From NCBI GenBank assembly GCA_903934155.1, contig CAIZMS010000301.1, positions 1 to 6,863 of the forward strand: a stretch of DNA of 6,863 nt. Reading direction: 5' to 3'. The notes beneath the pieces are model-generated. The model made no database searches. It was not told the origin of the DNA and was given only the letters and a program-made list of their open reading frames with translations. Shown here in pieces: positions 1 through 6,205 of this stretch. A program made the position numbers and the translations under genes. The stretch's first letter is position 1. Each line of letters begins with the position of its first letter. The stretch comes from an uncultured bacterium. Lineage in GTDB: Bacteria > Verrucomicrobiota > Kiritimatiellia > CAIKKV01 > CAITUY01.

Positions 1-245
1 ACGATCTCTATGCCTCCTCAAAAGTGGATCTGGGCCATTCCCTCCTGAAGAAATCCGGCCTTCCCCGCGCGAATACACTGATGGTAGGCGATACCACCCA
101 CGATCATGAGGTCGCCCAGGCCATGGGAATCCCCTGCCTCCTGATGACCGGCGGACACCAGTCGGAGGCCAAGCTGACCGCCCTTCACAGCCCGATAGCC
201 ACCACGCTTGACGGCGTCCTGCAGTATATTCTTCAGCACCCATGA
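1..245 (+). CDS. HAD-family phosphatase, C-terminal part (phosphoglycolate phosphatase-like)
   Basis: This is the 3' end of a gene cut by the window start; the open frame begins at base 3 and ends with TGA at 243-245, leaving 80 residues. The sequence LMVGDTTHDHEVAQAMGI is the classical HAD motif IV (GDxxxD), whose acidic residues bind Mg2+. The Lys of SSKVDLGH, shortly upstream, sits where the motif III lysine is expected. The nucleophile Asp motif and the cap domain lie outside the window. In the family such proteins hydrolyse small phosphate esters in the cytoplasm through an aspartyl-phosphate intermediate; the Gph/PGPase-like subgroup is the best match by eye, but the substrate cannot be told from this end. 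The stop overlaps the next start as ATGA, so the two are probably translationally coupled. There is no sign of a break. Confidence 0.85.
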   Translation, partial: DLYASSKVDLGHSLLKKSGLPRANTLMVGDTTHDHEVAQAMGIPCLLMTGGHQSEAKLTALHSPIATTLDGVLQYILQHP

Positions 246-1126
246 AATCCCCTTCCAAGCGCCTGATCGCAACAGGGTCCATCATCCTGCTCTGGCTTGG
301 CGCCATGGGCTGGCTGATCTTGAGTGAGGCCTATCCCGGACTCCGGAATCGCGCATCCATGGGGTACCGATCTTCCCTCGACCGCGGCATGATGGTCATG
401 GATCGATGGATGATCATTACCCACCAGAACCAACCCATCGGTTACACGCATACTTCGGTGGATGTGGACGAGAAAAACGCGACCCGTCAATACCGCCTGA
501 ACAACCGCACCCTGCTCGCCCTCACCGTTATGGGGTCCCGCCAACGCATTTCGGTCACCTCGGACGCCACCGTGGACGCCCTGTACAACCTGCAACTGTT
601 CCACTTCTCACTCTCCTCCGCAGGCTATACTATCGTGGTGGACGGGAAGCGCCTTCAAGGCACCACTTTTGATGTCAGAATTAAAAGCGCAAGCTCCATT
701 CAGCACCTCACGGTCATCATTCCGAATGACGCGGTGATCTACTCTCCCATGACCGAGCTATCGCTCAAGACCCTCTCCCCGGGTAAACAGGTCACGCTAC
801 GCATCTTTAACCCCGTCACTCTTGCGGCTCAGGATGTGACCGTGCGAGCCCTGCGCCGCGAAACACTGGTCCTGCGAAACCGCACAAATGACACCACCGT
901 CCTGGCCGCCAAAATGGACGGCATGGAAACCCTCTTCTGGATGGACGCCGAAGGAACGACGATCCGGCAAGAAGCCCCGTTTGGTCTGGCTATGGAAAGT
1001 TGTACGGCAAAGGAAGCCCTGTCCCTCGGCATGAATTCCGGTGATCGCGCCCGGGTCGCGAACGACGTGGCGGAACCCATGACATTGATGAACCTAATCA
1101 GACAACTAAAAGTGGAGATTCCATGA
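242..1126 (+). CDS. Unrecognised membrane-anchored, probably periplasmic protein, exporter-linked
   Basis: A 294-residue protein I cannot assign to a named family. A short basic start (MKSPSKR) is followed by one hydrophobic segment at about residues 9-28, with no clear signal-peptidase site and no lipobox. It is therefore best read as a signal anchor with the remainder outside the inner membrane. The rest looks beta-rich, with alternating polar and hydrophobic residues. It includes WMIITHQNQPIGYTHTSVD (about 56-74) and a late section FWMDAEGTTIRQEAPFGLAM (about 232-251). By eye these resemble the beta-rich region that precedes the transglutaminase core in some bacterial envelope proteins, but no transglutaminase triad is present. 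The start is ATG at 242, overlapping the HAD stop as ATGA, with no good Shine-Dalgarno. The stop (1124-1126) overlaps the ABC ATPase start in the same way. Such double coupling suggests a role with the exporter, for example as a periplasmic partner; that is inference from position only. Confidence 0.85.
   Translation: MKSPSKRLIATGSIILLWLGAMGWLILSEAYPGLRNRASMGYRSSLDRGMMVMDRWMIITHQNQPIGYTHTSVDVDEKNATRQYRLNNRTLLALTVMGSRQRISVTSDATVDALYNLQLFHFSLSSAGYTIVVDGKRLQGTTFDVRIKSASSIQHLTVIIPNDAVIYSPMTELSLKTLSPGKQVTLRIFNPVTLAAQDVTVRALRRETLVLRNRTNDTTVLAAKMDGMETLFWMDAEGTTIRQEAPFGLAMESCTAKEALSLGMNSGDRARVANDVAEPMTLMNLIRQLKVEIP
1114..1117 (+). promoter_or_regulatory. Ribosome binding site of the ABC ATPase
   Basis: GGAG lies 5 nt before the ATG at 1123, inside the end of the upstream coding region. 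It supports the ATG at 1123 as the true start and allows some independent initiation besides coupling through the ATGA overlap. Confidence 0.6.
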
Positions 1127-1872
1127 TTTCAATCCAGCATCTCAATAAACGGTTCGGCTCTGTGCAGGCGGTGAATGACCTGTCGCTTGAAATCCCAGCC
1201 GGTGAATTGTTCTGTTTTCTGGGGCCGAACGGCGCCGGAAAAACCACCACCATCAAGATGATGACCGGCCTGCTGCGTCCCGACAGCGGCACGATCCGAA
1301 TCGGCGGCTTTGATATCCAGAAGCAACCCGTCGAGGCCAAGCGCATCATGGGCTATATCCCGGATATGCCCTTCCTGTATGAAAAACTGACCCCGGTCGA
1401 ATTCCTGAAATTTGTCGCCGGACTTTACAATGTCGCCCATCCCGACCTGTCCGGCCATATCGAGTCGTCGTTGAGTCAGTTCGGCCTGCAGGAGGCCCGC
1501 AATGCTTTGATCGGCGAACTGTCCCACGGCATGCGCCAGCGCCTGCTCTACATCGCCACTTTCATCCACGCCCCGCGGGTTATCTTCATTGACGAGCCGC
1601 TGATTGGTCTCGACCCTCACTCCATCCGTATGATCAAGAACCTGCTCCGGGCAAAGGTTCGGGACGGCATGACGATCCTGCTGACCACTCATATTCTCGC
1701 CCTAGCCGAGGACATTGCCGACCGAATTGGCATCATTTCAGGCGGCCGCCTCATCGCCCTCGGGAAACTCGGGGATCTCCGTACCCAATCCGGCGACAAG
1801 GGTTCCCTTGAGGACATCTTCCTTAACCTCACAGCCTCCCCTACTCCCCAAACCCTGAACCCTGAACCCTAA
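1123..1872 (+). CDS. ABC transporter ATP-binding protein (ABC-2 exporter type)
   Basis: A 249-residue cytoplasmic ATPase that would power the permease encoded just downstream. Visible motifs in order: Walker A GPNGAGKTT (34-42), Q-loop region GYIPDMPFLYEKL (77-89), signature LSHGM (133-137), Walker B VIFIDEP (153-159) with catalytic Glu158, D-loop GLDP (162-165), and switch His190 in LLTTH. Two deviations are seen. The Q-loop glutamine is replaced by Asp81, and the signature is LSHGM instead of LSGGQ. Both are common in the EcsA/YtrB-like ATPases of ABC-2 exporters, so the enzyme is likely active. The natural fold seems to end around LEDIFLNLTA (229-238). The last residues (PTPQTLNPEP) are encoded by a C-rich heptamer repeat and look like an added tail. 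The start is ATG at 1123, backed by GGAG 5 nt upstream and overlapping the previous stop. The substrate is unknown. Confidence 0.93.
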   Translation: MISIQHLNKRFGSVQAVNDLSLEIPAGELFCFLGPNGAGKTTTIKMMTGLLRPDSGTIRIGGFDIQKQPVEAKRIMGYIPDMPFLYEKLTPVEFLKFVAGLYNVAHPDLSGHIESSLSQFGLQEARNALIGELSHGMRQRLLYIATFIHAPRVIFIDEPLIGLDPHSIRMIKNLLRAKVRDGMTILLTTHILALAEDIADRIGIISGGRLIALGKLGDLRTQSGDKGSLEDIFLNLTASPTPQTLNPEP

Positions 1873-1876
1873 ACCC
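1838..1876 (-). other. G-quadruplex-type motif on the minus strand
   Basis: The + strand has C-tracts at 1838-1841, 1846-1849, 1853-1855, 1860-1862, 1867-1869 and 1874-1876, separated by 4, 3, 4, 4 and 4 bases. Read on the minus strand this gives six runs of three or four G with loops of 3-4 bases, which satisfies the usual G3+N1-7 pattern with two runs to spare. The minus strand is the template for the exporter operon. Whether it folds in the cell is not known. Confidence 0.65.
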
Positions 1877-1878
1877 TG
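1851..1878 (+). repeat. Heptamer tandem repeat (AACCCTG)4 with one variant unit
   Basis: Four head-to-tail 7-base units: AACCCTG (1851-1857), AACCCTG (1858-1864), AACCCTA (1865-1871) and AACCCTG (1872-1878). The array spans the end of the ATPase gene, encodes its last residues, and supplies its stop codon (TAA, 1870-1872). With two C4 tracts just upstream (1838-1841, 1846-1849) it forms six evenly spaced C-tracts. No other copy of the array is present in the window. Confidence 0.9.
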
Positions 1879-1889
1879 TCACCTCCTTA
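1879..1889 (+). other. Anti-Shine-Dalgarno-like sequence at the permease start
   Basis: TCACCTCCTTA sits directly before and into the ATG of the permease gene (ATG at 1889). It is the sense-strand equivalent of the 3' end of bacterial 16S rRNA, so it is the complement of a ribosome binding site and not one itself. No purine-rich Shine-Dalgarno is visible upstream of this ATG. Chance is possible: a similar ATCACCTCCT occurs inside the permease gene near 2147. Confidence 0.5.
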
Positions 1890-3550
1890 TGCACCCCCTT
1901 ACCGCCATTTGGATCAAGAACTGGAATACGCTCCGCAATGTGCGGCGCATTCTCCAGCAGGAATCCATTTTCAAAACAGTCTTCATTCTCCTTTTCGCAG
2001 CGGGAATTATGGGCGGATTTTTCATGATGTTCCTGAACGGCTTCCAATTCCTCGCGAGTCTGGGTGGCGCAGGCTTCATGATCACCCGCCGCCTCTTCTC
2101 CCTCTTCTTCCTGGGATTGGGGGCCATGCTGGTGATGTCCAATATCATCACCTCCTATTCGACCCTGTTCCGATCCCGCGAAACCCTCTTTCTATTAACC
2201 GCCCCCCTCGACACCCGGACCTTTGTTACCTACAAGTTCATCGAGTCTACCCTGCTGAGTTCCTGGGCGTTTTTCTTCCTGATGATCCCTTTCACGACCG
2301 CCTACGCCTGGCACGAGAAACTGGGGCTTATCTTTGCCGTCTGGACGGTTCTCTTCTCCCTGCCGTTCGTCTTTTTATGCGGGGCCATCGGTAGCCTCAT
2401 CAGCCTCGCCGCCGTCCGGTGGTTTCCCCGGAGCCGTTTTGTCTGGGGCGCGGCGGCCATCATCCTGCTGAGCTTCGCCATCCGGGCCATCCTCCAAATC
2501 CGCCCGGTCATGCAGGAAGAGGCCACGTTTATCCTCAACCGGTTTCTGCCCGGCCTGCAATTGGCCACCCATCCCCTGATGCCGAACAATTGGACAGCTG
2601 AGGGAATCATGGCCCTGACAAACGGGCAGTGGCTGCGAGGCGGCATGTTATGGCTGGTTCTGGTTACCAATACGGCCATGCTGTTCCTGCTGATTCAGGA
2701 ATTCGGAAGGCGGGTATTTTACACCGCCTACCAGCAGGTCACCGGTTCTCCGGACATCCGGCGCCGGGCCTCGGAACTGCTGGGCTGGCTGGATCGGCTT
2801 CTGGCCTTTCTGCCCCATGACATCCGGGGCATGATCATGAAAGATATCCGTTCATTCCTGCGCGATCCCCTCCAGTGGTCGCAGGCGTTGATCTTCTTCG
2901 GCTTGCTGGGATTATATTTCTCCAGCTTCCGGTCATTCCATTACAACGAGATGCCCCCGATCTGGCGGAACCTGATCGTATTCCTGAACATTTTCAGCGT
3001 CTCGTCGGTGATCTGCTCGCTCGCCGCCCGGTTCGTCTTCCCCCAGCTCAGCCTGGAAGGACACAGCTTCTGGATTCTGGGGCTGGCACCCACCGGCATG
3101 CGGCGAATCCTACTGACCAAGTTTTTTCTGGCCTCGCTCGCCATGGTGACCATCAGCGCCGCCCTGATGGGATTGGCCACCTGGATGCTTCAGGCGGGAT
3201 CGGCCTTGAGCCTCATCTCCATCGGTCTAGCCGTGGCCATTTCACTCTCGGTCTCGGCGCTGTCAACAGGCCTGGGTGCCTTGTTCATTGATCTCAAGCA
3301 ACCGAACCCGGTGGCCATCATTTCAGGATTTGGCGGTACACTGAATCTTGTGCTCAGCCTGGGCATGATGCTGGGGGCGATTCTTCCCTTCGGCCTAATC
3401 TGGCATTGGCGGGCTTCGGAAGGCCTTGCTGACTCCCTCCTCATCAAAGCCAACCTCATCGCCGGTCTCTGGGTGATCCTGCTGTCCAGCCTGATGGTGT
3501 CCCTTCCGCTATGGCTTGGAATCCGGAGCCTGAAGAATCGCGAGTATTAG
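1889..3550 (+). CDS. ABC-2-type exporter permease, about 12 membrane segments
   Basis: A 553-residue integral inner-membrane protein, the translocation partner of the ATPase 16 nt upstream. Hydrophobic segments by eye lie near residues 29-50, 69-90, 118-140, 147-176, 183-203, 250-270, 329-347, 361-383, 409-431, 438-466, 475-503 and 521-545. The N-terminus (IWIKNWNTLRN) and the paired loops RETLFLLTAPLDTRTF (97-112) and LEGHSFWILGLAPTGMRR (389-406) are typical of large ABC-2 permeases. Both loops share AP-x3-R-x5-KF, which suggests two related halves. A conserved-looking QPNPVAIISGFGG (471-483) follows. Length is about twice that of a single-domain ABC-2 permease. ATG 1889 is the first usable start, because the repeat places a TGA in this frame at 1856-1858. 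There is no Shine-Dalgarno, so re-initiation after the ATPase stop is plausible. The exported substrate cannot be predicted. Confidence 0.92.
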   Translation: MHPLTAIWIKNWNTLRNVRRILQQESIFKTVFILLFAAGIMGGFFMMFLNGFQFLASLGGAGFMITRRLFSLFFLGLGAMLVMSNIITSYSTLFRSRETLFLLTAPLDTRTFVTYKFIESTLLSSWAFFFLMIPFTTAYAWHEKLGLIFAVWTVLFSLPFVFLCGAIGSLISLAAVRWFPRSRFVWGAAAIILLSFAIRAILQIRPVMQEEATFILNRFLPGLQLATHPLMPNNWTAEGIMALTNGQWLRGGMLWLVLVTNTAMLFLLIQEFGRRVFYTAYQQVTGSPDIRRRASELLGWLDRLLAFLPHDIRGMIMKDIRSFLRDPLQWSQALIFFGLLGLYFSSFRSFHYNEMPPIWRNLIVFLNIFSVSSVICSLAARFVFPQLSLEGHSFWILGLAPTGMRRILLTKFFLASLAMVTISAALMGLATWMLQAGSALSLISIGLAVAISLSVSALSTGLGALFIDLKQPNPVAIISGFGGTLNLVLSLGMMLGAILPFGLIWHWRASEGLADSLLIKANLIAGLWVILLSSLMVSLPLWLGIRSLKNREY

Positions 3551-3565
3551 GCCAATCGTAAGCTA

Positions 3566-4363
3566 CTATAACAGTCCCGTGATCATTTTGAGGCCAATGA
3601 CACACAGCAAAATGGCAAAGCCCCTCTTCAACATCGGCACCGGCACCCGGTGTGCCAGACGCGCCCCAAGCGGCGCGGTCACCGTGCTCAGGAGGGCAAT
3701 TCCTGCCACGGCAGGCCAATAGACATAGCCGATGGAATATTTCGGCAACCCGGCCACTCCCCATCCCGCCATCATGCTTCCTCCAGCACCCGATGTGGCG
3801 ATGAAAAACCCGATGGCCGCCGAGGTTCCGATGGCCCGACGCATCGGCAGGTTGCACCAGGACAACAGGGGCACCAGCAAACTTCCGCCCCCCACCCCTA
3901 CCAGACTCGACACTCCCCCGATCAAGGCGCTCAGCAGGGTAAGCAGAACACCCTTCCTTGACTGGGCCTGTGACTGAGGGACCTCCGCCTTGAGAAACAT
4001 CTGCGCAGCAACACCGTAGACAAACACCACAAAAACCCACTGAAGACAAGGGGTGGAAACTTGCGCTGCCACCCAGGCCCCTGAAAGGGCGCCGATGACA
4101 ATCGCGGGCGACAGCCTCCAAACCATGTCCCAATCCACCCCCGCGCGCTGATGATGCGCCCGCATACTGGAAAGGGAGGTGAACACAATACTCGCCAGCG
4201 AAGTTCCCACCGCGAGGTGCTGGATCTGCCCAGTCAGAAACGATTGCTTCGCAAACAGCATCACAAGAGCGGGCACAATAATCAGACCGCCGCCAACCCC
4301 CAACAATCCGGCCAACACCCCGGCGACACCCCCCAACAGACAATAACAAAGCCAGACCAGCAT
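3566..4363 (-). CDS. TauE/SafE-family anion exporter (sulfite exporter-like, DUF81)
   Basis: A 265-residue inner-membrane protein of usual length for the TauE/SafE family, with about eight hydrophobic segments (near 4-35, 47-66, 80-100, 105-124, 136-168, 176-199, 212-232, 245-263). The family hallmark is two related halves, each with a glycine-rich entry: AGLLGVGGGLIIVPAL (18-33) and SSLVGVGGGSLLVPLL (152-167). Family members are proposed to export small sulfur- or carbon-containing anions such as sulfite or sulfoacetate by secondary transport; no taurine or sulfur genes lie nearby to fix the substrate. The start is ATG at 4361-4363, preceded by AAGGG with a 7-nt spacing. The gene follows the ABC-F gene by 10 nt on the same strand, so they are probably co-transcribed. 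The stop TAG (3566-3568) faces the ABC permease stop at a distance of 15 nt. Confidence 0.92.
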   Translation of the reverse strand: MLVWLCYCLLGGVAGVLAGLLGVGGGLIIVPALVMLFAKQSFLTGQIQHLAVGTSLASIVFTSLSSMRAHHQRAGVDWDMVWRLSPAIVIGALSGAWVAAQVSTPCLQWVFVVFVYGVAAQMFLKAEVPQSQAQSRKGVLLTLLSALIGGVSSLVGVGGGSLLVPLLSWCNLPMRRAIGTSAAIGFFIATSGAGGSMMAGWGVAGLPKYSIGYVYWPAVAGIALLSTVTAPLGARLAHRVPVPMLKRGFAILLCVIGLKMITGLL

Positions 4364-4370
4364 GGGGTAT

Positions 4371-4375
4371 CCCTT
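4371..4375 (-). promoter_or_regulatory. Ribosome binding site of the TauE/SafE gene, overlapping the ABC-F stop
   Basis: On the minus strand AAGGG (4375-4371) stands 7 nt before the ATG at 4363. Its two A bases are the last two of the ABC-F stop TAA (4376-4374). A ribosome finishing the ABC-F protein would thus cover this site, which suggests coupling between the two genes. Confidence 0.55.
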
Positions 4376-5936
4376 ATGATTCGCAGGAACGGTCGAGTAT
4401 CTTTCCGTCTTTGATTTCCAAAATTCGCGTGGCGAGCGAGCCGATCAGCCGATGATCATGGGACACGAAGATAATGGTGCTTTCGGTCTTGGAAAGGGCG
4501 AAGTTCAGCGCTTCAATGGACTCCAGATCCAGATGATTGGTGGGCTCATCCAGAATGACCATATTGCCGCCCTCCAGCATCATCTTGGCCAGCATGAGCC
4601 GGGCCTTTTCGCCACCACTCAAGACCTGGATAGGCTTAAAGACATCATCCTTGCTGAAAAGCATCCGTCCCATAAAGGATCTAAGCTCAGTCTCTGAAAT
4701 ATCCTTGTCGTCTGAAAATTGCCGAAGCCAGGTAATCGCCTGACTCTCGGGGTCGAGGATTTCCCCGGGATCCTGGGGAAAGACGCTGAACTGGAGGGTG
4801 TCGCCCAGTACCACGGAACCGGAATCCGGAGAAAGTTGCCCGCACAGGATTTTCAGAAGCGTGGTCTTACCGACCCCGTTCTTTCCGATGATCGCGATCT
4901 TTTCCTTCGGCTTGATCTTGCACGAAAAATCCGAAAAAAGCGGGGTCGCATATCCCTTGGCGATGTGGTTGACCGAAATGACTTTGTCGCCCAGACGCCG
5001 TTTGGGGTTGAATTGGATATAGGGGGACACCCGCGAACTGGGCTTCACTTCCTCCAGCTCTATTTTCCCGAGCAACTTCTGACGGGAGGTGGCCTGTTTA
5101 GCCTTGGAGGCGTTCGCGCTGAACCGGCTGATAAAGGTTTTCAGGTCATGAATCTGCTTTTCCAGCTTTTTGTTCGTTTTTTCCCGAAGCTCGCGGGCTT
5201 CCAGGCTCGCGATGGTAAAATCATCATAATTTCCGGTGAACATGCGGATTTCATGATAGTCTAGATCGGCAATATGGGTGCACACCTGGTTCAAAAAGAA
5301 ACGGTCATGCGAAATCACAACCACGGTGCCCTCATACCGTTTCAACAGTTCGATCAGCCACTCGATGGATTCCATGTCCAAATGGTTGGTAGGCTCATCC
5401 AGCAGAAGGACATCAGGATGAGCGAACAGGACCTGGGCCAGCAGAACCCGAAGCTTGAAGCCGCCCTGTAGCGTGCTCATTTCGCGGGTAAAAACGTCTT
5501 CCGCGAATCCAAGACCGGCCAGCAATTTAGCGGCATCCGCCTCCATGGTATAGCCGCCCGCCTGGCCGAATTCATCCTCAACAACGCCACTGCGGTCATG
5601 CTCGGCATCGGTCAGATCCGTCTTGGAGTACAGGGTTTCCCGCTCCAGATGGAGATCCCAGAGTTTCTTATTCCCCATGAAAACCGTATCCAGGATTGAA
5701 ACATGATCAAATTCGGCATGATCCTGGCGCAAATACCCTAGCGTACAGTCCCGGCCGATGACAACCTCACCCTGGCTCGCGGGAATCAGGCCGGCGAGAA
5801 TTTTGATAAAGGTGGATTTTCCCGATCCATTGGCGCCGATCAGGCCATAACAGTTCCCGGGTGTAAATTGGACGCTAACGTCCTCAAACAATATGTCCGC
5901 CCCGAATCGCTTGGTCAGTTTTGATGTCGCAATCAC
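4374..5936 (-). CDS. ybiT: ABC-F family ATPase, YbiT-type translation factor
   Basis: A 520-residue soluble protein with two ABC ATPase domains and no membrane part. NBD1 has Walker A GANGSGKS (34-41), Q71, a degenerate signature LQGGF (156-160), Walker B LLLDEPTNHLD (177-187, Glu181) and His210. A charged linker (about 240-300, with RFSANASKAKQATSR) matches the P-site tRNA-interaction region of ABC-F proteins. NBD2 has Walker A GKNGVGKT (351-358), Q388, signature LSGGE (439-443), Walker B VILDEPTNHLD (460-470, Glu464) and His493. From memory the sequence aligns along its whole length with E. coli YbiT, including the weak first signature, so YbiT is preferred over EttA or Uup. ABC-F proteins bind the ribosomal E site and act on stalled or starting ribosomes; the exact YbiT role is less settled. 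The start is GTG (5934-5936): an in-frame TGA at 5952-5954 leaves no upstream ATG, and MIATSKLTKRFG aligns with the YbiT start. The C-terminus stops about ten residues before that of YbiT. Confidence 0.93.
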   Translation of the reverse strand: MIATSKLTKRFGADILFEDVSVQFTPGNCYGLIGANGSGKSTFIKILAGLIPASQGEVVIGRDCTLGYLRQDHAEFDHVSILDTVFMGNKKLWDLHLERETLYSKTDLTDAEHDRSGVVEDEFGQAGGYTMEADAAKLLAGLGFAEDVFTREMSTLQGGFKLRVLLAQVLFAHPDVLLLDEPTNHLDMESIEWLIELLKRYEGTVVVISHDRFFLNQVCTHIADLDYHEIRMFTGNYDDFTIASLEARELREKTNKKLEKQIHDLKTFISRFSANASKAKQATSRQKLLGKIELEEVKPSSRVSPYIQFNPKRRLGDKVISVNHIAKGYATPLFSDFSCKIKPKEKIAIIGKNGVGKTTLLKILCGQLSPDSGSVVLGDTLQFSVFPQDPGEILDPESQAITWLRQFSDDKDISETELRSFMGRMLFSKDDVFKPIQVLSGGEKARLMLAKMMLEGGNMVILDEPTNHLDLESIEALNFALSKTESTIIFVSHDHRLIGSLATRILEIKDGKILDRSCES

Positions 5937-5970
5937 GCATTCATTCCCATCTCAAAAAGGCTGATGTCCA

Positions 5971-6105
5971 CTACAACGGCGGGGGATACTGCCAGACAGA
6001 AGGGCGCTCCGCAAGTTCTTCGATGATTTCAGTGCGGGTCGCCAGACTCGGCGAAGAACTCAGCGGGGAGGTGGTGGGATGGTCTTCATGTTTGCGGGGG
6101 AGCAT
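5971..6105 (-). CDS. Doubtful small ORF, 44 residues
   Basis: An open frame from ATG (6103-6105) to TAG (5971-5973) on the minus strand; a GTG six codons further upstream (6121-6123) would give 50 residues. The peptide begins MLPRKHEDHP and ends ELAERPSVWQYPPPL. It is proline-rich with an acidic helix-like stretch (TEIIEELAER) and has no hydrophobic segment. Third codon positions are mostly G or C, like the real genes. However, there is no good Shine-Dalgarno before either start, and in G+C-rich DNA an ORF this short is expected by chance. It could also be a worn remnant of a longer gene. I recognise no family. Confidence 0.2.
   Translation of the reverse strand: MLPRKHEDHPTTSPLSSSPSLATRTEIIEELAERPSVWQYPPPL
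5986..6014 (-). promoter_or_regulatory. Weak candidate sigma70-type promoter for the ABC-F/TauE operon
   Basis: On the minus strand TTGCGG (6014-6009) and CAGTAT (5991-5986) are 17 bases apart, and the second box is preceded by TG plus one base, as in an extended -10. The -35 box matches the consensus at four positions and the -10 box at three. Transcription would start near 5979, leaving an untranslated leader of about 40 nt before the GTG at 5936. The call rests on position and weak matches, in an organism whose promoter rules are unknown. Confidence 0.25.
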
Positions 6106-6205
6106 CCATGTGCCATCTGCCACAGGGGGGCTGTGACAACGTCTTGACTATCACCACCTCACCCACTGACAAGGTACATCATCATGCACGGCATCAAAAC
6201 CCGCA

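Noticed and set aside
1129..1692. A 187-codon open frame antisense to the ABC ATPase
   Set aside because: The ATPase frame carries every expected motif; the antisense product shows none and is explained by the codon bias of the real gene.
1851..1878. Heptamer array as a CRISPR or telomere
   Set aside because: Units are 7 bases without spacers, there are only four, and the array lies between two genes of one operon inside a bacterial-type region.
3456..4349. A 297-codon open frame on the minus strand, longer than the TauE/SafE gene it overlaps
   Set aside because: It is an out-of-frame shadow. The product is rich in Gly, Arg, Cys and Ser, fits no family, and would run into the permease end, while the other frame gives a clear TauE/SafE protein.
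4719..5264. A 181-codon + strand frame inside the ABC-F gene
   Set aside because: It is antisense to a confidently identified protein and has no recognisable domain.
6065..6130. G-rich stretch on the + strand as a second quadruplex motif
   Set aside because: The runs of three or more G are too far apart for the usual loop limits.
5921..6136. A 71-codon + strand frame over the ABC-F start and the spacer
   Set aside because: It overlaps the start of the ABC-F gene, has no clear binding site, and has a low-complexity Ser/Gly-rich product.
6144..6172. TTGACT on the + strand as a possible promoter -35 box
   Set aside because: No acceptable -10 box lies at the right distance (TGACAA at 6167-6172), and the only gene downstream is on the other strand.
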